From: Candidatus Saccharimonadia bacterium
GTDB lineage: Bacteria > Patescibacteriota > Saccharimonadia > Saccharimonadales > Saccharimonadaceae
Direction: 5' to 3'
Assembly (NCBI GenBank): GCA_023262335.1
Contig: JALRBE010000038.1
Location: 1 to 9,660 of the forward strand
DNA length: 9,660 bases
The notes beneath the pieces are model-generated. The model worked only from the letters and a program-made list of their open reading frames with translations, had not been told where the DNA came from and did not search any database. Positions 1 through 6,585 of this stretch are shown here, one piece after another. Every line of letters starts with the position of its first letter. Position 1 is the first letter of the stretch. A program made the translations under genes and the position numbers.

Positions 1-93
1 CCATTGTGTCTTCATGGTATCACAGCACCGGCACGCTGTCAGTAAAAAGCTTGTCCTTACATAAGAGGTGCGGTATTCTAGGGTCATAAACGC
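1..93. other. left-edge non-coding or gene-end segment
   Basis: No gene can be assigned here. All three + frames are open from the window edge until stops at 43-45, 62-64 and 87-89, so the 3' end of an upstream gene is possible but cannot be chosen. On the - strand a short reading frame starts with the ATG complementary to 13-15 and runs off the left edge. It is preceded by a CTGACA-like box (complement of 37-42), so a divergent gene is also possible. Both readings are weak. Confidence 0.3.
51..79 (+). promoter_or_regulatory. weak sigma70-like promoter for the secreted hydrolase
   Basis: A TTGTCC box (51-56) and a TATTCT box (74-79) are separated by 17 bp, each matching four of six consensus positions. 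Transcription would begin near 86, only about 8 nt before the ATG at 94. No good ribosome binding site lies at the normal distance; the only purine-rich stretch is AGAGG at 64-68. The call rests on spacing and partial consensus only. Confidence 0.3.
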
Positions 94-2250
94 ATGAAAA
101 ATCAAAACAGGATACAGCGGTCCACCACGTTCACTAGCCGGCGTCGCCACTCTTTTTTGAATGCCATGCGCTCCTATGTACTCGCGGCGCTGCTCGTGTT
201 TGGCACCACGGTCACGCTAGCACAGCCCGTACAGGCGCAAACGGCGGAACAATACTGCAATCAGTACACGCCCGCCATCGTCCCAAGCGGCAGCGATTAC
301 TCCATAAGTACCGTCAAAGTCGCCTGTTACGCCGGCTTGAACGGCAGCGAGGACTGTCAGGACTTCGCGCTTTCGGCCGACCAAATGGTCGCCGACATCT
401 GCAAGAAGGCCTACGACGACCGCAAGGGAGTCACCGATATTACCGGTTCGCCAAAACCAAGCCCGTCGCCAAGCGTTCCACCGAGCGAGAACCCGACCGG
501 CAGCTCCTCGGACCCTAACCAGGCTGGTGATTTGTCGGAATACCTCGACATGCTGCACGAAACCGGCCCCGACGCCGAAACGGAGCTTGACGAAATTCCT
601 GACGACACAAAGGGTGAATATATCAATGGCGCTGGCAACAAACAAAAGATCGAGACGGTCATCGAAGGCAAAGGGAATTCACCCGCATTGCTCATACTGA
701 ACGGCGGCGGTTGGCACAGCAACGACAAAAACGCGCAGCGCATAGCCGCAGGCGAGGACGGCGCCGAAAAAGCCGGCGACCGCGGGTACGCCATTTTTGA
801 CGTGACCTACCGGCTCGGCTCAAGCGGTGTCTACGATATGTACGAAGACGTCATGCGCGGCATCAACCACATGATGAAAAACGCCGACATGTACGGCATC
901 GACCCCGAAAGAGTCGTAATTTGGGGTGACAGCGCAGGCGGCAGCCTTGCTATGCGAGCGGCCGCCAGCGGCAAAACCGGCGCCAAGGTAGCAGTAGGCT
1001 GGTCAGCACCCACGAACGCCTACACCGGACTCTTTCACTCGTTCGGTTCCATAGGTATCGGCGCCGACCACTCAACATGCGCGCCGACCGACCTGGCTGG
1101 CCTCGCCAACTTCGCCGACCTCCTGAACGGCGGCAGCGGTGACGTTGCTCAATACGGCATGGGACTCAGTTCGAACGACTTTTCGGCGCTCGGCATCGAC
1201 GGTAGCAGTAGCTTTAGTGCCGGAAAGATCAACCCGCTGACGCTCATCACGCAGGGCATGGTCGCCGGCAAGAACCTTACGAGCGCCATGAACGACATGG
1301 AGTCCATATCGAGCGAAATCCGTAGCAGCTTCGAAAACGGCGGCAGTAGCATGCTTGGCTTGGCCGGCAGCACCTTCAACCTGGCTGGCAAGAAATTCAA
1401 CGAGTGCCTCGACAACTTCAACGCGCTGTCGCCCGCGCTGTTCGCCAGCCCCGACACCCCGCCAAGCTTCCTGGCCGGGTTCGAGAACGACGGCGTCGTG
1501 AGCCCTAACCAGCCATACGGCATGCGCGACAAACTGCGCCAGCTCGGCATAAAGTCGGACGCCATGGTGCTGCCAGGCAGCGAAGATTGCGTCAAAGAAG
1601 CGCCTGACTTCTTTGGTACCGGTTGCCACCTTGGCTACTACAAGGAATTCGTGTGCCCAACGCTGAACTTCATCGATAGCATCATCCAACCCGACCGCGG
1701 CACGACTGACTGCGGCACCGGCGTGGCGGAGAACTTAGCAAGCAATGATCCAGGAAACAGTAGCGGCGGTGGCAGTAGTGGTAGCTCAGGCGGCGGTGGT
1801 GGCGGGAGCGGCGCAAGCGAAGGCTCAGATGAAGATACGGCAACCGGTCAGATCTGCGCGAACAAAGGCGGTATCGGCGGCAGTATTGGCTGTACCGACG
1901 AAAACGAATCATGCGACACATGGGATTCAAGCTGTAATGGCGGCAGAGCACTTCCGGGCTCCCAGCAAAGCGGCTCCGACAAACCGGGTGAAAGTGGCGG
2001 AATCCCCGCGGTTTTGCCTCCGCCTATCGTAAAACCAGGAGGAGGGGGAGCGACCGCGATCGATAGTGGCAAAGCACCTCCCAAATACGTATGGTCCGAA
2101 CGACCAGGGCCGGCCGCACTGCCGAGAGGCGGAGCGGGAGGAGGTAATATTCCTCTCCCTGAATTAGTTGGTATCGACGACAGCCATACGTTCAGCGACG
2201 GCATAATTGACCTCGAAGAACTTGAAGACGGGTCATGGGGATTACCGTAA
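94..2250 (+). CDS. secreted multi-domain alpha/beta hydrolase (HSL-type esterase/lipase)
   Basis: Probable exported carboxylester hydrolase, 718 aa. A basic N-region and hydrophobic stretch (about 28-43) form a Sec signal peptide, likely cut after VQA (residue 48). M25 (ATG at 166) would give a shorter, more typical signal and is a possible alternative start. A four-Cys segment (about 49-112) follows, then a Pro/Ser linker (119-143). The catalytic domain (about 145-540) has the oxyanion motif NGGGWHS (203-209), the nucleophile motif GDSAGG with Ser280, the likely acid Asp466 (ENDGVV) and His512 (GCHLGYY). These match the hormone-sensitive-lipase family by motif. The Ser-to-Asp interval (186 residues) is long for that family, which suggests a lid or inserted domain around 315-445. 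After a Gly/Ser linker (about 552-580) comes a Cys-rich tail and a Pro/Gly-rich, finally acidic, C-terminus. There are 14 Cys in all, every one after the signal peptide, suggesting disulfides. No lipobox or sortase motif is visible. The substrate is unknown. Confidence 0.85.
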   Translation: MKNQNRIQRSTTFTSRRRHSFLNAMRSYVLAALLVFGTTVTLAQPVQAQTAEQYCNQYTPAIVPSGSDYSISTVKVACYAGLNGSEDCQDFALSADQMVADICKKAYDDRKGVTDITGSPKPSPSPSVPPSENPTGSSSDPNQAGDLSEYLDMLHETGPDAETELDEIPDDTKGEYINGAGNKQKIETVIEGKGNSPALLILNGGGWHSNDKNAQRIAAGEDGAEKAGDRGYAIFDVTYRLGSSGVYDMYEDVMRGINHMMKNADMYGIDPERVVIWGDSAGGSLAMRAAASGKTGAKVAVGWSAPTNAYTGLFHSFGSIGIGADHSTCAPTDLAGLANFADLLNGGSGDVAQYGMGLSSNDFSALGIDGSSSFSAGKINPLTLITQGMVAGKNLTSAMNDMESISSEIRSSFENGGSSMLGLAGSTFNLAGKKFNECLDNFNALSPALFASPDTPPSFLAGFENDGVVSPNQPYGMRDKLRQLGIKSDAMVLPGSEDCVKEAPDFFGTGCHLGYYKEFVCPTLNFIDSIIQPDRGTTDCGTGVAENLASNDPGNSSGGGSSGSSGGGGGGSGASEGSDEDTATGQICANKGGIGGSIGCTDENESCDTWDSSCNGGRALPGSQQSGSDKPGESGGIPAVLPPPIVKPGGGGATAIDSGKAPPKYVWSERPGPAALPRGGAGGGNIPLPELVGIDDSHTFSDGIIDLEELEDGSWGLP
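1747..1845 (+). repeat. Gly/Ser low-complexity coding tract
   Basis: Within the hydrolase gene, runs of GGC/GGT and AGT/AGC codons encode a Gly/Ser-rich linker (about residues 552-585) between the catalytic domain and the Cys-rich tail. The codons are mixed, not a perfect tandem repeat, so the tract is probably kept for protein flexibility and is not a recent slippage product. Confidence 0.6.
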
Positions 2251-2252
2251 AT

Positions 2253-2259
2253 AAGGAGA
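2253..2259 (+). promoter_or_regulatory. ribosome binding site deciding the start at 2265
   Basis: AAGGAGA lies 5 nt before the ATG at 2265 and is the best Shine-Dalgarno match in the window. It argues against the in-frame ATG at 2235, which overlaps the hydrolase gene and lacks such a site. The arrangement suggests translation coupled to the hydrolase 14 bases upstream. Confidence 0.75.
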
Positions 2260-2264
2260 CTGCT

Positions 2265-3056
2265 ATGCAACCGAACTATTCATCAAACAACACGTCAGCG
2301 ACCTCCCGGCTCATCAACCCGGTCTATTGGTTTTTGCCGCTTGCAATAATTGCGGTCATAGCACTTGGCGTCGCCACCTACTACCGTAGCGAGTTCCTTC
2401 CTTGGTTCGTCGGATCGGCTGGTGTTTCGTATGTCGTCATCTTCTTGTCGTTGCTTGGAGGTCATCTACGTAGCCTGCTCGGCACAAATGCGGACAAGCT
2501 AACCCAACGCGACAAATGGCGCGCAATCTCCGTCATCTCCATGAGTAGCATCATAGGCGTCGCTGTTTATGCCGCTGCGCTCTTCGCTAAAGCGCCCACA
2601 ACCGCCAAAGCAATCCTCAAGATCGGTGCGAAAATCGTTCTTGCCCAAATCGTCCTGGTTGCAGCGGTCGTTGGCGGGTTCATGCACTTCACGTCACAGT
2701 CATGGTCAATCCAACATACCAGCACTTTCAATACTCATGCTCTCGCGGTCGCGAAAGACGTCAACGTACTGTTCACTAATTCGGAACAAGGTAACGTAGA
2801 CGAAACGCGAGCGGCGTGCGAAAAACTTGGCGACGACGTATCGAAGCTACAAGCTGTACCCGCATACCCCGACACCGCGATCAAAGACAAACTCGCCAAA
2901 AGCCTGGAAGATTTAGCCGCCGGCTCATCATATTGCCTCAAAGGCATAAACGAAGGCGACAGGGAAGCCGCCGAGCAATCTTCAAAGAGCATAGAAGCGG
3001 GCTACACAAGCCTCGAAGAAGTTACCAAGACCATGCGCAGCCGCGGCAGCGTTTAG
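2265..3056 (+). CDS. four-helix integral membrane protein, unknown function
   Basis: Not recognised. The 263-residue protein, from the ATG with a strong ribosome binding site, has a short polar N-terminus, then four hydrophobic segments at about 20-40, 45-65, 88-108 and 119-142, then a 120-residue polar, probably helical C-terminal domain with two Cys (in AACEKL and SYCLKG). The basic loop between helices 2 and 3 (about 67-87) would be cytoplasmic by the positive-inside rule. That places both termini inside, although the Lys-rich region before helix 4 weakens the prediction. It follows the secreted hydrolase by 14 bases and is probably in the same operon, so it may assist or protect against that enzyme; this is inference from position only. 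An accessory subunit of the downstream secretion locus is an alternative. Confidence 0.75.
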   Translation: MQPNYSSNNTSATSRLINPVYWFLPLAIIAVIALGVATYYRSEFLPWFVGSAGVSYVVIFLSLLGGHLRSLLGTNADKLTQRDKWRAISVISMSSIIGVAVYAAALFAKAPTTAKAILKIGAKIVLAQIVLVAAVVGGFMHFTSQSWSIQHTSTFNTHALAVAKDVNVLFTNSEQGNVDETRAACEKLGDDVSKLQAVPAYPDTAIKDKLAKSLEDLAAGSSYCLKGINEGDREAAEQSSKSIEAGYTSLEEVTKTMRSRGSV

Positions 3057-3074
3057 TGCCACAGTAAAGATCGG

Positions 3075-3096
3075 GTTAAAAACAAGCGTTTTCAAC
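3075..3096 (+). terminator. weak hairpin after the membrane protein gene
   Basis: Arms 3075-3083 and 3088-3096 pair at eight of nine positions (one A-C mismatch) around an AAGC loop. The position, between the stop codon at 3056 and the next promoter, suits a terminator. The stem is AT-rich and no U-run follows, so it may be inefficient or fortuitous. Confidence 0.25.
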
Positions 3097-3104
3097 GATA
3101 GCTA

Positions 3105-3181
3105 TTGCATTTATTGACTTTTTAGTGTATAATTATATAGTAAACCAATTCATTGACAGTTTGAACCATTGTTAACCTAAT
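3105..3181 (+). promoter_or_regulatory. overlapping sigma70-like promoters
   Basis: In the most AT-rich part of the window three promoter-like pairs can be read: TTGCAT (3105-3110) with a perfect TATAAT (3128-3133), spacer 17; TTGACT (3114-3119) with TATAGT (3136-3141), spacer 16; and a perfect TTGACA (3153-3158) with CCTAAT (3176-3181), spacer 17. The first two would leave a leader of about 60-70 nt before the ATG at 3207, the third about 20 nt. An AGAAGGG purine stretch at 3191-3197 serves as a plausible ribosome binding site 9 nt before the ATG. Confidence 0.6.
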
Positions 3182-3206
3182 TTCGAAGAAAGAAGGGCCA
3201 AGCTCT

Positions 3207-4247
3207 ATGGCGAACATACCACGCATAGACCAAGATCCTCAAAACCAACACTTTGCCGACAACAATGCCACAGCAGCCCGATTCGTCGCGTACCCCGACC
3301 ACATTGCAGTAAACGACTATAGCAAGTCGCCCATGAGCGACCACGAAGCGACGCTTTTGAATGGACTCCACAACAGCACCCACGAACAAATCGAAGAAGA
3401 GCTCAACAAGCCGCCAAAGTTCATTGAAGGCACTATTGCTCCAGAGAAAAAGTCTCGCTTTACGCGCACCCAACAGCTCATTGCCCTTGGGGCGGGCGCA
3501 GCTCTTGTGAGCGGCGCTGCGTACTTTGGCGTTTCGCGTATCGTTGGCAATTCCGGCCCCGACCTCAGTAATATTGCCGATAAGTCGACCAGTGCTCCTG
3601 GCGACATAAGCGCGGAAGGCGTTGCGCAAGAAGAAGTCGATTATTCGAAGATCGACGTTCAAACGCTCACTGTCGAAGAATTCTATGACGACAACATCTA
3701 CCCGCAAGAATACCGTGTTCAGTGGGCGAACGAGATTATTAAGGAGCGTGAGCAGCAGGCTTACGCGGAACTGAACCAGATTACAATTAGTAACAATCTG
3801 CAGCCACTTTCACAACTTGTTGCGCCTAACATAAATAACAAGGGGCAAGACATAGTATTGCAGCATGACATCATCCAATACATCGCCTCTACTGCGCCTA
3901 CCGCAGACGAAGGCAAGAAGATCATGGCGGCATACGGCAGTTATGAGATTGTTCAAAATATCTTTCCGGCCATTGATAAGCGAGAGCCTATCACTACTTC
4001 AACGACAGTGCCATGGGGTGCTGAAGGCCCCCTGGAGTCGCCGGTCTTTAGTCAAACTGCTGTGGGCGATTATAAGCCAGAAGGTAAGTCGTCAATATTG
4101 CTCATAAAAATGAACGACTATTCAAATGTCGCAACTCAGACTATTGAACAGTTCGTAGGCGGACGCTATATAACAGTTGACGCAAAAAATACGAGCGACC
4201 CAGACTGGGTAATAGAGCCACGATCCATTCGCGACACCCAGCAGTAG
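3207..4247 (+). CDS. single-pass membrane protein with large C-terminal domain, VirB8-like topology
   Basis: Not recognised by sequence. The 346-residue protein has a hydrophilic, acidic N-terminus of about 85 residues, a basic patch (EKKSRFTR) and one transmembrane helix (about 91-113). A 230-residue C-terminal part follows and should be extracytoplasmic. That part opens with a flexible Ser/Gly/Asp segment, then helical stretches (around VEEFYDDNIYPQEY and the following charged helix) and later a strand-like segment (SSILLIKMNDYS). There are no Cys. Short cytoplasmic tail, one helix and a mixed alpha/beta outer domain is the plan of VirB8-type scaffold proteins, and the gene sits just before virB6, so a structural role in the secretion machine is possible but inferred. 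The gene has its own promoter region and looks less GC-rich than the secretion genes. Confidence 0.75.
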   Translation: MANIPRIDQDPQNQHFADNNATAARFVAYPDHIAVNDYSKSPMSDHEATLLNGLHNSTHEQIEEELNKPPKFIEGTIAPEKKSRFTRTQQLIALGAGAALVSGAAYFGVSRIVGNSGPDLSNIADKSTSAPGDISAEGVAQEEVDYSKIDVQTLTVEEFYDDNIYPQEYRVQWANEIIKEREQQAYAELNQITISNNLQPLSQLVAPNINNKGQDIVLQHDIIQYIASTAPTADEGKKIMAAYGSYEIVQNIFPAIDKREPITTSTTVPWGAEGPLESPVFSQTAVGDYKPEGKSSILLIKMNDYSNVATQTIEQFVGGRYITVDAKNTSDPDWVIEPRSIRDTQQ

Positions 4248-4262
4248 ATTGACTACATCTCA

Positions 4263-4301
4263 CGCAAGCACTATGGAACTATTAACTCCATAGTGCTTGT
4301 G
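4263..4301 (+). terminator. long dyad: terminator or operator before virB6
   Basis: A perfect 13-bp inverted repeat (arms 4265-4277 and 4287-4299) around a 9-nt loop extends by one G-U and one C-G pair to 15 bp. It begins 15 nt after the stop codon at 4247 and could end that transcript, but no U-run follows. Its right arm abuts the TGCTATATT box of the virB6 promoter, so a protein-binding operator is equally plausible. Confidence 0.55.
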
Positions 4302-4308
4302 CTATATT
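4300..4308 (+). promoter_or_regulatory. extended -10 promoter before virB6
   Basis: TGCTATATT reads as an extended -10 element (TG-N-TATATT), with no clear -35 box; that region is occupied by the dyad. The hexamer ends 10 nt before the ATG at 4319, so transcription would start about 4 nt before the codon, giving an almost leaderless mRNA. GGGG at 4309-4312 is an alternative weak ribosome binding site for read-through transcripts. Confidence 0.45.
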
Positions 4309-4318
4309 GGGGCTGTAC

Positions 4319-6532
4319 ATGGGTATTAAACACAAAAACGTTTTTTTCGCGTTTGCCGCGGTAGTCGTTGCTTTTTCGGTAAGCTTATTTGCAACGCAAG
4401 CTCCCGTATATGCGGACTATGCCGCAGAAAACGGCAAGTGTAAAGGAACGGATACCTTATACCTCACACCAGGACCAGTTCCCGGCCAACAGGTAGCAAT
4501 GTGTAAATCGGCAGATCCAACTTCGCAACCAGCGAACTCCACTGATGCCGCAGAGAAATCCACCGAAGAAGGCGCCACCTGCGCCATAGAAAAGGTCGGG
4601 TGGATACTGTGCCCGATCATCGAAAGCTCGGCAAAAATCGCCGACTATACGTTCGACGTTTTGGCGAATAACTTTTTGAGGACCGACACGTCGCTGTTCA
4701 ACGACAACAGTGGCACTAAGAATGCCTGGGAAATCGCCCGCAACCTGGCGAACATCATGTTCATTATCGCGTTCCTTGCGATTATACTTTCACAAGTAAC
4801 CGGCAGGGGGCTGAACAATTACGGCATAAAAAAGATGCTCCCACGACTCATTATCGCGGCCATAGCGGTCAACGCGTCGTACTATATATGCCAGTTGATC
4901 GTGGATATCACGAATATTCTTGGCTTCGAAATCCAGAACGCTCTAGCGAATATATCTAATAGTATAGGACCGTCAGTGTTCGGCAAAGCGTCGCAGTACG
5001 GCGTTGCCGAGCAAGGCTCGACCGTGACGGACGCCGGCGTCCTAACCGTGATCATGGTCAGCGCGCTGGCGAGTACCGCCGTTTGGCTGATTCTTGGGCC
5101 AGGCCTGGGAATCGTGACGTTCGTACTGGTAACGGTCATTACCATTCTGCTCGTGCTCATGCTGCGCAAGGCACTCATCGTACTACTCATCGTGGTATCG
5201 CCGATCGCGTTCGTATGCTACCTGCTGCCGAATACCGAAAAGTTCTTTAGCAAGTGGCTGAGCATGTTCGGCAAGATTCTTATGGTGTTCCCGATCGTCG
5301 GGCTTTTGTTCGGAGCAGGGCAGTTGGCGAGTACCATCATTTTGGTATCCGGTTCGACCACGCCGGGCGACAGCAGCGCCACCTGTAACCCCGACATCGC
5401 CCCCGACAAAGACCAAGACACCAGCGACTACACCGGCAACTGTGACGGATATATTCGTTTGGAAGGTGGCCGTAACGCTGCTGATACGCCAGGTCTTGCC
5501 GGTCGAGACGGTAGAGGCGGCGAAGCTGCCAGCTGGACGCTTGGCCTGGTTGCCATGGGCGTTGCCGTAGCGCCGCTCATTGCCGTATGGGCAGTTCTTA
5601 AAGGGGCGCTTTCGGCTGCCGGTGCTATTGGCGGCAAGATCAGCGGTGCCATAGACAGGGGCGGCAAGGCCGGTATGCGACCGCTTGAAAAGGGCAAGAA
5701 GGCGCTGCAAAAGCGCGGCCTTGAGAATATGCAAGGAGCGTGGCAGAGATACCAGAGTAGGGAGCTCGAAAACGGAGGGCCGCTTGGTGAGAATGACTCG
5801 CTAGTAGGCGGATTCGCCCGACGAAGAGCGATGAGAAACCGAAGGCTTGGACTTTCGAAAAGCGATTTAGAGCGATCAGAATCACAGGCTATGACTAATA
5901 TGCTTGGTAATGACGCTACACACGAAAGGCTTACTGGAGGCTTGTCTGACCAAGGTACGGAAGCTGCGCGAAGGGGAGCCGTTGCTGCACAGCGTAAGAC
6001 GATTGCCGATGAAATCAGTGCCGAAGGTCTTGAGGTAGCAAGCATGCAAGTCGCCGGTACGAATGGTGCCGAGGCTGCCGCGCAACAACTCATTGCCGAT
6101 GGTAACTTTGACAGTCCGCGACTTGCCGCCCTGCTTGAGCACATTGCCAAAATCGACCAACAGGCCTTTATGCGGCTCGGTAATCAATTGGGTGGCCACG
6201 GCGAAACCCAAGCCACACGTACTGCAAGCACGATTATGGGCGGCATGAGTGGTTTCTATGGCGGTGGTGACGCAGCGAACATGCTCCGCGGCCAAGCAGG
6301 CGACATCCGTGCTACAGCACTCAGTAATATCGCCGGTGGTAGCATGTCGGCAAATAACCTAGCTGGTCTTTCGAGCGACAGAATCGGCACTGTCGAGAGC
6401 CTGGTAGCCGAAGATCTTGCGAACGGCGGCACCGGCGCGCAGACCAACATTCAATCAGCGAGAAGTCGCATGTCGCTGGATCAACAGGGTAATCTTGGCG
6501 AAGACAAACTCAGGCGTATCAATTCTATTTAG
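4319..6532 (+). CDS. virB6: VirB6/TrbL-type type IV secretion channel protein
   Basis: Polytopic inner-membrane component of a type IV secretion-like system, where VirB6 relatives line the substrate path. The ATG at 4319 (737 aa) is preferred over an in-frame TTG at 4307, which lies inside the -10 box. A signal peptide (hydrophobic about 8-25, cut after VYA, residue 32) leads into an outer segment with four Cys, including GWILCP. Hydrophobic helices follow at about 142-163, 176-197, 241-263, 266-282, 286-305, 320-343 and 407-432. A 60-residue loop with two Cys lies before the last helix. The remaining 300 residues are soluble: first very basic (about 440-530, RRRAMRNRR), then Ala/Gly/Gln-rich helical sequence, probably cytoplasmic. 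The hydrophobic pattern, the cleaved N-terminus and the downstream PrgI/VirB4 genes support the family call. Simple VirB6 proteins are about half this length. Confidence 0.85.
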   Translation: MGIKHKNVFFAFAAVVVAFSVSLFATQAPVYADYAAENGKCKGTDTLYLTPGPVPGQQVAMCKSADPTSQPANSTDAAEKSTEEGATCAIEKVGWILCPIIESSAKIADYTFDVLANNFLRTDTSLFNDNSGTKNAWEIARNLANIMFIIAFLAIILSQVTGRGLNNYGIKKMLPRLIIAAIAVNASYYICQLIVDITNILGFEIQNALANISNSIGPSVFGKASQYGVAEQGSTVTDAGVLTVIMVSALASTAVWLILGPGLGIVTFVLVTVITILLVLMLRKALIVLLIVVSPIAFVCYLLPNTEKFFSKWLSMFGKILMVFPIVGLLFGAGQLASTIILVSGSTTPGDSSATCNPDIAPDKDQDTSDYTGNCDGYIRLEGGRNAADTPGLAGRDGRGGEAASWTLGLVAMGVAVAPLIAVWAVLKGALSAAGAIGGKISGAIDRGGKAGMRPLEKGKKALQKRGLENMQGAWQRYQSRELENGGPLGENDSLVGGFARRRAMRNRRLGLSKSDLERSESQAMTNMLGNDATHERLTGGLSDQGTEAARRGAVAAQRKTIADEISAEGLEVASMQVAGTNGAEAAAQQLIADGNFDSPRLAALLEHIAKIDQQAFMRLGNQLGGHGETQATRTASTIMGGMSGFYGGGDAANMLRGQAGDIRATALSNIAGGSMSANNLAGLSSDRIGTVESLVAEDLANGGTGAQTNIQSARSRMSLDQQGNLGEDKLRRINSI

Positions 6533-6554
6533 CGCCTCAACGTTCCTCGCTAAA
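6528..6554 (+). other. small inverted repeat over the virB6 stop codon
   Basis: TTTAGCG (6528-6534) and CGCTAAA (6548-6554) form a 7-bp stem around a 13-nt loop. The left arm contains the TAG stop of virB6. No U-run follows, so termination is doubtful; it may slightly separate virB6 from prgI expression or be chance. Confidence 0.3.
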
Positions 6555-6569
6555 CCATAAGAAGTAAGC

Positions 6570-6575
6570 TATAAT
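6570..6575 (+). promoter_or_regulatory. consensus -10 box before prgI
   Basis: A perfect TATAAT, preceded by GC as in the virB6 promoter, ends 10 nt before the ATG at 6586. No -35 box is evident at 16-18 bp. The expected start of transcription (about 6582) would give a leader of only a few bases. There is no Shine-Dalgarno sequence in 6576-6585, which fits leaderless translation. Confidence 0.5.
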
Positions 6576-6585
6576 ACCACCAGTT

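Noticed and set aside
1072..1689. Antisense open frames inside the hydrolase gene
   Set aside because: The + frame has a signal peptide and a complete catalytic triad pattern; the antisense frames have no upstream signals.
4307..4318. TTG start codon extending virB6 by four residues
   Set aside because: It would begin inside the -10 box; the ATG at 4319 gives a normal signal peptide.
5428..6150. 240-codon open frame on the - strand inside virB6
   Set aside because: It lies wholly within a well-supported gene; the product is Ser/Pro/Ala-rich with no recognisable domain, as expected of an antisense shadow of GC-biased codons.
3563..6335. Near-identical 16-base stretch in the genes at 3207 and 4319
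   Set aside because: One copy starts near 3563 and one near 6320, with one mismatch. Both encode LSNIA in unrelated contexts; there is no further similarity, so chance is likely.
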